DNA of 64,000 bases from Thermatribacter sp048814795 (GTDB lineage: Bacteria; Atribacterota; Atribacteria; Atribacterales; Thermatribacteraceae), in NCBI GenBank assembly GCA_048814795.1, contig CP184673.1, positions 2,108,001 to 2,172,000 of the forward strand. The letters are read 5' to 3'. Under the pieces are notes generated by a model. That model was not told the origin of the DNA. It ran no database searches and saw nothing but the letters and a program-made list of their open reading frames with translations. The translations under genes and the position numbers were made by a program. Below are positions 34,231-42,767 of this stretch, in pieces. The stretch's first letter is position 1. Every line of letters begins with the position of its first letter.

Positions 34231-34305
34231 CTGGATGAGTGCGGGAAAAGAAAGTAAATCACGAAACGGAGAGGGTTTTAAAAAATATCCCTACAATAAG
34301 TTGAC

Positions 34306-34462
34306 GCTATCCGGTTTTTTTCCTCTCGAATCAGCCGAAGAATCTCCAACTTGAATTCTCGATCATGCTGCCTACGAACCACTTTCCCATTTTCCATTCT
34401 TTGACACCCCCAATTGAGATTATACTCTCTTTTCTTTGTCTCCGCCAAACTGGGGAAGTCCA
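34306..34462 (-). mobile_element. IS3-like left end with start of orfA, truncated
   Basis: On the minus strand a terminus beginning TGGACTTCCCC (34462) is followed by TATAAT (in GAGAGTATAATCTC), a strong site GGGGGTG and an ATG at 34397. This opens a frame reading ENGKVVRRQHDREFKLEIL, the helix-turn-helix start of an IS3-type OrfA. After about 30 codons it is cut by the ISLre2-like inverted repeat at 34305. Family assignment from pattern only. Confidence 0.5.
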
Positions 34463-34613
34463 GGCTTCGTCGTAAAGACCTTTTGCATAGTATTCGTTTC
34501 CCTGAGAAAAGTACGTCTCGGCTTCTGTGGCGAGCCCGGTATATGCTAAACTAAAACTACCAAAGAAGGAACACACAAAGACCAAAAATTGCACTACAAG
34601 CCTCTTTCATCAT
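34463..34613 (-). pseudogene. Exported TPR protein, N-terminal fragment
   Basis: From ATG at 34613 (GGAGGGG upstream) the sequence encodes a signal peptide and the start of a TPR repeat (EAETYFSQGNEYYAKGLYDEA). One extra base near codon 3 puts the ATG out of frame with the rest: ATGATGAAAGAGG would read through if it were ATGATGAAGAGG. The repeat ends abruptly at the IS3-like terminus at 34462. The remainder of the gene is not found in the window. Confidence 0.65.
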
Positions 34614-34724
34614 AATCCCCTCCTTAATACGCGTAGCGAAGATATTATACCACCCACGAATAGATTCGAGCTCAGCCAATAAGGCCAACGAACTCAGAGG
34701 GAATAAAAAAAGAAAGCAAAAACC
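34614..34724. other. Spacer inside the mobile-DNA graveyard
   Basis: AT-rich, with no open frame or repeat that I can support. It separates the broken TPR gene from the tRNA-Arg fragment. Confidence 0.4.
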
Positions 34725-34769
34725 GGCGCGCCCGGAGGGAGTCGAACCCCCAACCTACGGATCCGTAGT
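34725..34769 (-). repeat. 45-bp perfect copy of the 3' half of tRNA-Arg (inverted relative to the gene)
   Basis: The minus strand from 34769 to 34725 is identical over 45 bases to 47884-47928 of the intact tRNA-Arg(ACG), covering anticodon loop, variable loop, T arm, 3' acceptor strand, discriminator and CC. The next base is G instead of the A of CCA, and the sequence on the 5' side is unrelated. Such 3' tRNA copies are typical attachment-site scars of integrative elements. Confidence 0.9.
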
Positions 34770-34871
34770 ACGCCCCAAGACGGCGATGCTAAAATGTAAA
34801 CCTCGAGTGTCCTCTTTCTGGCAAGGTTGAGCTCCGTAGCTTCACGGACTCACCCTTTTGCTTTGTCCAGT

Positions 34872-34901
34872 ATAGCATACTTTTTCATAGCATACTTTTT
34901 C
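34872..34901. repeat. Two tandem copies of a 15-bp unit
   Basis: ATAGCATACTTTTTC occurs twice head to tail (34872-34886 and 34887-34901). It sits between the tRNA fragment and the IS1595-like remnant. Meaning unknown. Confidence 0.8.
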
Positions 34902-34967
34902 ATACTCCGCAACATCTCTGAGCCTTATTTTTCAGCAGATTTTTATTTTCTTCGGTGATTTCCCATT

Positions 34968-35571
34968 TTAATCCACCCAATCCCTCAACGTCTCATAAAA
35001 TTTCTCATCCAAATCCTCCCTGTGGTTGTTTGAGGGAATACCCAAAGTTATCTTTACCTAATCTGCGATACTTTAATAACCTTTCCTCGCATACGACCAG
35101 AATCCCTCTATCCCATTTATGTATACCCTGCCATTACTGAACCTCTGGCTATGGGCCACCTACTTATGCTTATGAATAAGGCTTCCTCTTTTGACCTTCT
35201 TTACTCTGCGTTCACCTTTCCTCTTCCCTCCACAATAGTTTTCATCTACTTCTCCCCCCTCCTTTTAAGAGATTGGCTTTGCGCACCAGGCTATATAAAA
35301 TACCCTGTTGACGGGAACCTCGAAGACAAAGAGCTATGGCTCAGAAGAATTTCGAGAGGGATATACGCAGACCTTCCAGCAGGCCCTCCCTGCGAACGCT
35401 CCATTCCCTTTTGCAAGTATAGCACGTATACATTTGCCTTCTTATCTTGCCAGGGGAATGAGTACCGCAGAAGGGACAGGCGTCAAAGGTTTTGAGAACC
35501 TTTTTGATTCTTAAAAACTCCTCGGAAGTCTCTTCAGAGGAGGCAACTTTATCGAGTTCAGCCAAGTTCAT
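34968..35571 (-). pseudogene. IS1595-family transposase remnant
   Basis: The first 76 codons (from ATG 35571) carry a zinc ribbon, CPFCG then CYTCKREW, as in IS1595 (ISXO2-like) transposases. After the stop at 35341 other frames continue with RVYINGIEGFWSYARKRLL, the C-terminal signature of the same family, and end with DEKFYETLRDWVD and TAA at 34968. The DDE core in between is largely deleted, about 600 bases against roughly 900 for an intact gene. A TATAAT lies just upstream of the ATG. Confidence 0.75.
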
Positions 35572-35738
35572 AGCCCCATTATAGCATATGGTGGATTATA
35601 TTGAGTAATTGTCTTTTCTTTTATACCCGCTAACGTTCCCAGCATAAAAGAAGTCCTGAACGATAGTAAAGGGTTTGAGTGAATTCCGTAAGACATGAAC
35701 TTTTTATACCGTGTTATCCACCGTTGCCACATGTTTAC
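35572..35738. other. Spacer between IS1595 remnant and nuclease gene
   Basis: AT-rich, no coding frame. It contains a CTAACGTT at about 35628, resembling the outer arm of the large palindrome at 36323, but no matching second arm was found. Confidence 0.3.
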
Positions 35739-36296
35739 TCATTTGACTGCCTCGAATGAAAATCTAAAACTGTATTTTTTTAACTGAAGATTAGGCACTG
35801 CACGTGCAGCAAAGACTACGCGAGGAGGAAAATCCCCAGCAACCAAAATACCACGAACAGGTTTGTTTTGCGTCTCACTAAGAGCACCTATATAAGATAG
35901 TATTTGGGCAATACTATCAGGAGTAGCAGCTCCAGCTTTCAGCTCTATGACGACAATGGAACCATTTTTGTCTTCAGCAGTAATATCAATTCTTCCCGCT
36001 TCCGTTGTTTGTTCCTTCCCCTCATCAATAATCCTGAGTCCTTGCTCAATCTGTTCGATATTGGATCGAAGAGCTATTTGAAGGTCACGCTCAAGCCTAA
36101 AAGTTGCTTCCATCGCTTCGATGACTTCTTCAGCTTCTGAAGGCTCAGCATATGTTCCCATTGTCAGATGAGCTTTTATTGCACTAACCGTTTCAGGAGA
36201 TACTCCAACTTTTGCAGCGATTTGTTCTCTACTTAATTTTCCTTCTCGTATTAAGGCAATGATTTCGGATTTTTGATTTTCTGATATTGGACTCAT
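35739..36296 (-). CDS. HTH plus NucS-like PD-(D/E)XK nuclease domain protein
   Basis: 185 residues, intact. Residues about 5-45 form a resolvase-like helix-turn-helix (KLSREQIAAKVGVSPETVSAI). From about 65 on the sequence matches the nuclease domain of NucS/DUF91 endonucleases: EAGRIDITAED with Asp104, VVIELKAG with Glu118 and Lys120, and a following Gln131 in AQILSYI. All four putative catalytic positions are kept. NucS cuts mismatched or branched DNA; here its N-terminal domain is replaced by an HTH. It is the only intact gene among IS remnants and lies beside an attC-like palindrome, suggesting transfer. Restriction, repair or defence are all possible. Confidence 0.75.
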   Translation of the reverse strand: MSPISENQKSEIIALIREGKLSREQIAAKVGVSPETVSAIKAHLTMGTYAEPSEAEEVIEAMEATFRLERDLQIALRSNIEQIEQGLRIIDEGKEQTTEAGRIDITAEDKNGSIVVIELKAGAATPDSIAQILSYIGALSETQNKPVRGILVAGDFPPRVVFAARAVPNLQLKKYSFRFSFEAVK

Positions 36297-36322
36297 TTAA
36301 TCCTCACCTCGGCAATGGTATC

Positions 36323-36449
36323 TAACGTTTTGCGCATATATGACGTTTTCACCGCAGCGACTTACCCTGAACTTGCCGAAGGGTAGCGGAGGTGAAAATG
36401 TGGCGAAGCTCGGAGCGCCCAACGGAAGCGGAGCATATATGCGCCGTTA
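36323..36449. repeat. 127-bp imperfect palindrome with attC-like layout
   Basis: Nested inverted arms, all perfect: TAACG (36323-36327) with CGTTA (36445-36449); GCGCATATATG (36332-36342) with CATATATGCGC (36434-36444); TTTTCACC (36346-36353) with GGTGAAAA (36391-36398); TACCCT (36363-36368) with AGGGTA (36380-36385). Outer AAC and GTT trinucleotides, an 11-bp inner arm and an unequal spacer resemble integron attC sites. It lies 27 bases upstream of the nuclease start rather than downstream, so it is not that gene's own cassette site in standard orientation. Confidence 0.75.
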
Positions 36450-36603
36450 AAAGATGAACGGCGCAGTTTATTTTTTACATCTATTATTTTCTTAATAATT
36501 TCCCCTCATGAATTTCTAGAGTATTTTTTGTTAAAGCTAGTAATTCACTATTTTTTATGTTCCTAATTATATCAAAATTATATCAATTTCATGTTTCTTC
36601 ATA
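36450..36603. other. AT-rich spacer
   Basis: No coding frame or repeat recognised between the palindrome and the IS256-type left end. Confidence 0.4.
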
Positions 36604-37839
36604 GTGTCAATAATTTTGTGTATCGCATAGTTCGATAATTTTTGCTGTCCCTGGATATTTGATCCTCCTCGTGGATGAGAGTTCCTCCTTAATCATAGAA
36701 AAGTCTGGCAATGCTTTGCATCGATATCTCTCGTTCATCTCCACACTTACCAGGCAAAGGATCTCCTCTGCAGACTGGGCGTCAGGAAATACCTCGATTA
36801 CTTTGCTTCTCCTTTTCGCCTCCTTGATAAGCCTTTCCAGGGTGTCGGTGGTGTAGATATAAGGCCTGGGTTCTTAGGGATACCTCAAATAAGTTGCCAG
36901 ATAAGGAATTTCCCTTTCCCAGGACTTCACCACTTCGGGATAGAGGAGTCCCCACGCATCTACCTCCTGAAAGGCCTTCCTGAATCCCTCTTCATTCCCC
37001 TGTCTCTATATCTGTTCCAAATCCTTTTGGAGAGTTTCACGGTCCCTTTTCCTCACCTTATGGAGGGCAGACCGAAGCCTGTGCAGGATACAACTAACCC
37101 TGGAAATCGGCTTCCAGATACCCTTCTTTCACTGCCTCAGGAAGGCCTTTCAGTCCATCACCAATGAAAAGCAAGGGTTCCTCAGGCCCTCTTGTTCTAA
37201 ACTCGTAGAGGATTTCCTTCCCTATCTCCCCGTCTCTCTTTCATCACCGCTCCATCCAGAAAAACGATGGGGTAATATTTCTCAAATCGTCTCTTCTGGA
37301 AGACTTCTCCCTTCTCCTGAATCACGCCGGTAATCTTCGATACCCAGGAAGCCGAATATTTCCCATCCAGAAGGGCCCCCATGGTTCCGGATATATCTCG
37401 GGTAGAACAACCTCCCTGTTACATGGCTATAACAAGCTCTTACAGCTGGAAGCTTACTCTCCGGTAAGGTTCTATGAAGCAGGGTTTGAACTTCCCTCCC
37501 TCCTCCTCCTCGGTATCCTCAGCCCCTTCAGGGTACCGAGGAAGGTATGGCAATTCCGGAAGTAGAATCCATTTCCTACCTCTCCATTCATTTACAGTGA
37601 GCTTCTCTTGAGGAAAGCAATCTCTTCCAAAAGTTCCTTCAGGTCCCTGGTTACTTTTTCTTTCACAATCTTTTCCACCACTTCCTTGCTTTTTTCTCTG
37701 GGTTAAAATTTTAACAAGCTCTTCAAGTTTGTCTCTCATCTCTTACCTCCTGGTCGGTTACTCTATTATCCACCAGGAGGTATTTTTCATGAATGTTCAT
37801 CATTTTTCCACCTCATTTATACACAAAATTATTCTACAC
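36604..37839 (-). mobile_element. IS256-family element, decayed
   Basis: About 1.24 kb. The left end (from 36604) and the complement of the right end (from 37839) share a 15-bp AATAATTTTGTGTAT preceded by GTGT, typical of IS256-type termini. No 8-9-bp target duplication is visible at the borders. The transposase inside is broken in many places. Confidence 0.8.
36640..37739 (-). pseudogene. IS256-family (mutator-type) transposase with several frameshifts
   Basis: The minus strand begins at 37739 with RDKLEELVKILTQ. Later frames show GALLDGKYSASWVSKITGVI and YPIVFLDGAVMK, the DDE-containing block of IS256 transposases. Further on LLFIGDGLKGLPEAV appears, and a final part carries IYTTDTLERLI. 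These lie in different frames with stops between them. At least five frame changes are needed, so it is non-functional. The Asp of VFLD is still recognisable. Confidence 0.82.
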
Positions 37840-38202
37840 TACCCTGTCAATTCCCAGGCGGGCAAAGATATAGCTTAAGACTGCAGGTAAAATCAGGATT
37901 AAAATATCGGTGATTGTCTTTTGAAGGTCCACGAGCCACCAATCCTTTTTTTAGGTTTTCAAAGAATGTGCGGGAGTGGGTGACGGAGAGTTACTTTCCT
38001 GCTTCAGAATAAAGAAATTTCATTTGCTTAGTAGAGTTTCTCGAAAAAGGGCAAGGACTATAACAGCGGGAAGGAATATAGTCCTTGCCAATACTCAGAG
38101 AGGTAGTAAAGAATTAAAAAGCATACGTACAAAATACTCCTAAAGAGTAGAAACCTTAAAATCTATGTAATTTTTTGCTAAAAATCTGTAAGGTTCAAAA
38201 AG
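37840..38202. other. Intergenic stretch beyond the IS256 remnant
   Basis: 363 bases. The minus strand near 37935-37840 keeps a 36-codon piece (WLVDLQKTITDILIL, then a hydrophobic run) that looks like the end of a membrane protein cut off by an upstream stop; its family is not recognised. The rest is AT-rich with no promoter or hairpin I can support. Confidence 0.35.
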
Positions 38203-38976
38203 CTACTGAATCGTATACCCTCCATCAACAACGATGGTTTCTCCAGTTATCATGTTTGCAGCATCAGAAGCGAGAAAGAGGGCTACAGCAGCGATTTCCT
38301 CAGGATATGCAAAGCGACCAATAGGAATTTTTCTTTTCATAGCTTCTCCAACCTCTCCAGCCCAGGCTTTTTCAGCCATTTCGGTTAGGACGACAGTTGG
38401 GGCAATTGCATTCACATTGATTCCAAACTCGCCCCACTCAAGTGCTAGAACCTTAGTCATGCTAATAAGACCAGCTTTACTCACGCAATATGCCACATGT
38501 TTATCAAGCGCTACTATACCTGCCTGGGAAGCAACGTTAATTATCTTTCCAGAGCACCTTTTGATCATTTCCCGCCCTACAATTTGAGAAAGAAGAAAAG
38601 GAGCTTTGAGATTAACATTCATTGTTTTATCCCAGGCCTCCTCGCTAAGATTCTCAGCGTCGTCAAGAAACGAGACACCTGCATTGTTAACAAGAACGTC
38701 AATATGGTCAAAGGTTTCTAATACCTTCTTTACTACTTCTGGAAGAGCTATAAACTCAGTGAGATCTGCAACAATGGGGAGAACTTTTCGCCCTAATGTT
38801 TCAGTCTTCTCTGCAACATCTTTTACTTCTTCTTTGAGATCCACTAAAATAAGATCGGCTCCTTTTTCAGCAAAAAGCAAAGCTATAGCTTTCCCAATAC
38901 CTTGCGCTGCTCCCGTAATAAAAGCAACTTTGCCTGACAAAGAAAAATCTTTAGAGAAACGCTCTCGCACCCTCAT
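38203..38976 (-). CDS. Short-chain dehydrogenase/reductase (FabG/polyol dehydrogenase-like)
   Basis: About 257 residues, classical SDR. The cofactor motif is TGAAQGIG, then NNAG at the core, and the catalytic Ser, Tyr and Lys are in NVASQAG and YCVSK. Asp (LVDL) follows the second strand, favouring NAD(H). It ends with VVDGGYT, as usual. The context next to a ribose-class transporter suggests sugar or sugar-alcohol oxidation. The start is ATG 38976; GTG 38967 has a better spaced GAGG and cannot be excluded. Confidence 0.88.
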   Translation of the reverse strand: MRVRERFSKDFSLSGKVAFITGAAQGIGKAIALLFAEKGADLILVDLKEEVKDVAEKTETLGRKVLPIVADLTEFIALPEVVKKVLETFDHIDVLVNNAGVSFLDDAENLSEEAWDKTMNVNLKAPFLLSQIVGREMIKRCSGKIINVASQAGIVALDKHVAYCVSKAGLISMTKVLALEWGEFGINVNAIAPTVVLTEMAEKAWAGEVGEAMKRKIPIGRFAYPEEIAAVALFLASDAANMITGETIVVDGGYTIQ

Positions 38977-39007
38977 CACCTCGCATCGCTATTTTACAAC
39001 CAGAAAA

Positions 39008-40009
39008 TCAAAAGCTTTTTCTTCTCTCAAGTTGAGCGTTAAGTGCTACAGCCAAAACTAGAATAATACCTATCAAAGCATCTTGCCAGTATGCTCCAGT
39101 CCCAATCATAACTAGCCCGTTCCTGATTACAGCCATGATAAGAGCTCCTAGAACGGCCCCCAAAACACTTCCTCGACCTCCTGACAGCGATGTTCCACCA
39201 ATAACAGATGCAGCAATTACTTCAAGTTCGAGGCCACTACCTTGAGTTGGAGTGACGGACTGAAGAAAAGAAAGAGATATTAGGCTAGCAAGGCCAGCAG
39301 ACAGGGAAGTCATTGTAAAGCAGATTATTTTTATCCTGTCATTAAGAATTCCAGAATACCTTGCTGCTTCCGGATTCCCACCCACGGCAAGCACTTTAAT
39401 GCCAAAAGCTGTTTGATGAAGTAAATACCAAAAGACGACACTAAAGAAAAATAACCAGAATACTGGAATAGGCAACGATCCTATTCTCAAGCGCCCAAAG
39501 ACAGTGTATAAAGAAGATTCCGGCAACCCGGAAATAGGCCATCCATGTGAGATAACCAGAGTAATACCCCTGAAAATCATCATAGAACCAAGCGTAGTAA
39601 TAAAAGAAGGAATGCGAATCTTGGTGGTAATCACACCGTTGTAAAAACCTACTGCTGTCGCAGCTAGAAGTCCCACTATAAGTGCGACCCATGCGTTTAC
39701 TTGCATTTGTTTGATTAACAGAGCCATCAAAACCCCGCTGAGTCCATAAACAGATCCAACAGAGAGATCAATTTCACCAGAGGTTAGAAGAATACAAACC
39801 GAAACAGCTATTATTCCTATTTCCGAAGCTTGTCTCAGAATGTTAAGAACATTTTTAAGTGAAGCAAATGGAGGAGCAAGAAAAGAAAAGGTGAGAAAAA
39901 TAAGAACTAAGGCTATTACGACACCTGCTTCTCTCATAAAAGTTATTCTTCCAAAAGACAGACTTCGTGTAACTCTTGATTCTCCATCTTTCTCAGACTT
40001 TCGAGACAC
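39008..40009 (-). CDS. Ribose-class ABC transporter permease (RbsC-like)
   Basis: 333 residues with about eight to ten membrane segments and the family signature SGEIDLSVGSVYGLSGVL, followed near the end by GGTSLSGGRGSVLG. It forms the channel of a pentose/hexose importer with the ATPase directly upstream, whose stop overlaps this start by 17 bases. It ends 28 bases before the SDR gene. The substrate is unknown. Confidence 0.92.
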   Translation of the reverse strand: MSRKSEKDGESRVTRSLSFGRITFMREAGVVIALVLIFLTFSFLAPPFASLKNVLNILRQASEIGIIAVSVCILLTSGEIDLSVGSVYGLSGVLMALLIKQMQVNAWVALIVGLLAATAVGFYNGVITTKIRIPSFITTLGSMMIFRGITLVISHGWPISGLPESSLYTVFGRLRIGSLPIPVFWLFFFSVVFWYLLHQTAFGIKVLAVGGNPEAARYSGILNDRIKIICFTMTSLSAGLASLISLSFLQSVTPTQGSGLELEVIAASVIGGTSLSGGRGSVLGAVLGALIMAVIRNGLVMIGTGAYWQDALIGIILVLAVALNAQLERRKSF

Positions 40010-41516
40010 CGTGCATCTCCTCCTGATTTTGCATTAAAAGTCTCAATAAGGAATCTTTTGTTACCTCCTCTCTCTTCACTTCCCCAATGACTGTTCCTTC
40101 TTTCAGGATAACAATCCTATCAGAGAGCGCCAAAAGCTCTGGAATCTCTGAGGAAATCAATATAATTGAGACTCCAGACCGTGCAAGGTCTGCTACAAGA
40201 TTTCGGATTTCAAACTTTGCTCCCACATCTACACCACGAGTCGGTTCATCAAGTATCAAGACTCGTGGCTTTGTGGCAAGTAATTTTGCGAACAATACTT
40301 TTTGCTGATTACCACCACTTAAACTCGGAGCCGGTATCTTAGGATTTGGTGGTTTAACTCGCAGTTTTTCAATGAATTCTCTAGCTATAGAGAATTTTTT
40401 TCTGTGGCTCAGTTTTAAGACACCTAAAGAATCAACTATGCTTAAAACAATATTGTTTGCAACATCCAAATTAAAGTGAAGACCTTTTCTATGTCGATCT
40501 TCAGTTAGGTAAACAATTCCTTTTTCAAGTGCTTCGTGAGGCGAGTGAAAACGAACAGGCTGGTTTTCGAAAACGATGTCTCCTGAATCTGGTTTCGCTA
40601 AACCAAAAAGATGAAGAACTGTTTCTGTCCTTCCAGATCCTCTTAACCCTGCTATTCCCAATACTTCACCCTCAAAGAGCTTGAAAGATATATTCTTAAG
40701 TCCGTATTCATCATTGCAAAGATTTTTAACCTCAAGCACAACCCTTCTTTGGGAAATATTGCTCGTTCTAGACCGAGAAAGGTTTTCGTCACTCAATTTA
40801 TGACCGACAATTGCTTGCGAGATTTTATCTTCGTCCACCCCAGAAGAACAAAATGTACCCACATAATGGCCATCTCTAAGCACGGTGATGCGATCTGCTA
40901 TTTCAATAATTTCTGCAATACGATGACTTACAAATAGAAAGGCAACGCCCTGCTGTTTAAGCTTTTTAACGACTTCAAAGAGGCGACTTACTTCGCGATA
41001 AGAAAGCGCAGAAGTTGGTTCATCCATTATAATAAGCCTTGAACCCTTGTTAAGGGCCCTTGCGATTGCAACCAACTGTTGTTCCGCAACACTACACTCG
41101 CCTATTGTCTTTTCCGGAGGAATTTCTTCTCCAAGCATGTCCATGATTTCGATAAACCTACATCTCATATATTTTGTGTCAGGGCGTAGAAAACTTCCAG
41201 GAAAGCTGTTTCCCAAAAAAACGTTATACATCGCACTCAAGTTAGGACATAAGGGTAGTTCTTGATGTATAACACTAATACCCATTTCTTCAGCATCTTG
41301 AGGACTTCTTAATTTAACCTCCCGTCCCTCAATAAATATCTTGCCCGAGTCCGGAGGAAGCACGCCTGTGCAAATTTTTATTAAGGTTGACTTGCCTGCA
41401 CCGTTTTCACCCGCCAAGCCGTGTACTTCGCCCGGCAAAATATCAAAATTTACATCTTTTAAAGCTTGTACTCCCCCAAAGCTTTTTGAGATTTTCTTAA
41501 GCTCAAGAAAATACAT
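39993..41516 (-). CDS. Ribose-class ABC transporter ATPase with two cassettes (RbsA-like)
   Basis: About 507 residues. Two tandem ATPase domains: the first has Walker A GENGAGKST (about 38-46) and DEPTSAL; the second has a degenerate P-loop (GLRGSGRTE) and LSGGNQQK plus DEPTRGVD, as is normal for RbsA/MglA. It energises the permease encoded downstream. The start ATG at 41516 follows AGGAG 8 bases upstream; an open frame of 12 more codons is ignored. A strong hairpin separates it from the binding-protein gene. Confidence 0.93.
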   Translation of the reverse strand: MYFLELKKISKSFGGVQALKDVNFDILPGEVHGLAGENGAGKSTLIKICTGVLPPDSGKIFIEGREVKLRSPQDAEEMGISVIHQELPLCPNLSAMYNVFLGNSFPGSFLRPDTKYMRCRFIEIMDMLGEEIPPEKTIGECSVAEQQLVAIARALNKGSRLIIMDEPTSALSYREVSRLFEVVKKLKQQGVAFLFVSHRIAEIIEIADRITVLRDGHYVGTFCSSGVDEDKISQAIVGHKLSDENLSRSRTSNISQRRVVLEVKNLCNDEYGLKNISFKLFEGEVLGIAGLRGSGRTETVLHLFGLAKPDSGDIVFENQPVRFHSPHEALEKGIVYLTEDRHRKGLHFNLDVANNIVLSIVDSLGVLKLSHRKKFSIAREFIEKLRVKPPNPKIPAPSLSGGNQQKVLFAKLLATKPRVLILDEPTRGVDVGAKFEIRNLVADLARSGVSIILISSEIPELLALSDRIVILKEGTVIGEVKREEVTKDSLLRLLMQNQEEMHGVSKV

Positions 41517-41550
41517 GACTCTATCTCCTCGGACGAATATAAATAATTTC

Positions 41551-41586
41551 AAGAGAGAGTGGGTCTAGATAGACCCACTCTCTCTT
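41551..41586 (-). promoter_or_regulatory. 17-bp perfect hairpin between binding-protein and ATPase genes
   Basis: Bases 41551-41567 pair with 41570-41586 without mismatch around a GA centre. It lies 7 bases after the binding-protein stop and about 35 bases before the ATPase start. A T-rich tract is short, so it is more likely an mRNA stabiliser or partial terminator that keeps binding protein in excess than a full terminator. Confidence 0.75.
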
Positions 41587-41593
41587 TGATTGC

Positions 41594-42556
41594 TTACCTA
41601 TACCCTTTTTCGGCTAGATCGATAACTAAGTCAACATTACTTCTATCTATAACTGCGGCTCCGGTGTTAATATCGCAAGGGTGCAAGCCAAACTTCTTAT
41701 AAAGGTAAAGTTGTACTACCGAGTAATAACCTTGCAAGTAAGGTTGCTGGTCAATGGTAAATTCACAATAACCATCCTTAATGGCTTGAAGTGTTTCAGG
41801 GGTAAGATCAAAACCACCAGAAAAAACCTTTCCTTTTAGCCCCTCACGTTTGATAAACTCTGCGGCAGCTGGTGTGCCAGTAGTGTCTACCGAGAAGAAA
41901 CCATTTGCATCGGGATTCGCCATATAGTAGCTTTCTATTACACCCAAAGCCTTAACCCTATCAGTTGTGGTGTTAAGAATTGTGTACTTTATGTCTGTTT
42001 GATCTAGGATCTCTCGCGCTCCTTTAAGTCTCTGTTCTAGGGAAATTTGCCCAGGGGATTCGATCAAAAGTGCCACTTTTCCCTTACCGCCCAAAATTTT
42101 TGCTATTTGACGTGCCCATACTCTACCAGCTTCAGTGTTGTCCTGACCTATGTAACACATCCTATCGTTGGGGGTGTCATCATCAGTGTTGAAACAAACT
42201 ACAGGAATACCCTTTTCGAGAGCTTCCGTGACGAGGTCATCAAAAGCTGTAGCATCTGGAAGAGTTACTCCAATCCCGCTGGGATTACTAGCAATTACTG
42301 CCTCAAGTATAGCTCTCTGCTCGCTAATGTTGAAATCTAGTGGTCCGGTAAATTGAACTTCAACACCGAGTTGCTTTGCTGCATCTTCTGCTCCCTTGCG
42401 AACCGGAGTCCAAAAAGCTACACCCGTGCTATGAGCTACCAGCACAAACTTATATTTTGGAGCATCCTCCGACGCAAAGGTTCCACTACTAAATACGAAG
42501 CACACAACAACTAGAATTGCCAACATAAAAGACACACTTCTCAGTTTCTTCCCCAT
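41594..42556 (-). CDS. Periplasmic sugar-binding protein, ribose class (RbsB-like)
   Basis: About 320 residues. A signal peptide (about 1-28, ending TFASED) is followed by the two-lobed periplasmic-binding fold 4: KFVLVAHSTGVAFWTPVRKG, IAVIASNPSGIGV-like strand and VVCFNTDDD, with NTEAGRVWA. It captures a sugar outside the membrane and delivers it to the downstream transporter. The ATG at 42556 has AGGAGGG about 10 bases upstream. A methylated or unusual sugar is possible given the URO-D genes nearby, but that is inference. Confidence 0.92.
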   Translation of the reverse strand: MGKKLRSVSFMLAILVVVCFVFSSGTFASEDAPKYKFVLVAHSTGVAFWTPVRKGAEDAAKQLGVEVQFTGPLDFNISEQRAILEAVIASNPSGIGVTLPDATAFDDLVTEALEKGIPVVCFNTDDDTPNDRMCYIGQDNTEAGRVWARQIAKILGGKGKVALLIESPGQISLEQRLKGAREILDQTDIKYTILNTTTDRVKALGVIESYYMANPDANGFFSVDTTGTPAAAEFIKREGLKGKVFSGGFDLTPETLQAIKDGYCEFTIDQQPYLQGYYSVVQLYLYKKFGLHPCDINTGAAVIDRSNVDLVIDLAEKGYR

Positions 42557-42601
42557 GCTTTTTCGCCCTCCTTTTGCATTCTTCTCTTTTTGCATGACCA
42601 A

Positions 42602-42767
42602 TAACTATTAAAAACACCGCTGCTTAAACATAAACGAATCCTCTCACTGTTCGTGATCGTTTTTAGTTCATATTTCGACGTTATTATTTTTTGTGCGTTT
42701 TTTCACCCCCTTTATGCATCTAGCTCATGTAAGACTTCAACCAAAACGGGCGGAAAAAGACCAAAAA
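42602..42767. other. Gap upstream of the binding-protein gene
   Basis: 166 bases. A short inverted repeat (ACGAA and TTCGT 12 bases apart, about 42638-42659) could be a DeoR-type operator, but no second copy was found. No clear promoter. Confidence 0.25.

Larger units (their letters stand above)
33497..34305 (+). mobile_element. ISLre2-like element, internally deleted
   Basis: Ends at 33497-33515 and 34305-34287 match as inverted repeats in 16 of 19 positions, sharing TTATTGTAGG. Inside are the N-terminal and C-terminal coding parts of an ISLre2/UPF0236-type transposase with the middle missing; the copy is about 0.8 kb against roughly 1.5 kb for full elements. No target-site duplication is seen at the borders, suggesting later rearrangement. 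It cuts the rbsA-like gene on one side and an IS3-like end on the other. Confidence 0.75.

Noticed and set aside
34331..34594. Open frame of 87 codons as a complete TPR gene
   Set aside because: Only the first half is TPR-like; the rest runs out of frame through an IS3-like end.
35572..35738. A second attC-like site downstream of the nuclease gene
   Set aside because: One CTAACGTT is present, but no pairing arm could be found.
36659..36856. Plus-strand open frame of 65 codons
   Set aside because: It lies opposite the IS256 transposase remnant and shows no independent signal.
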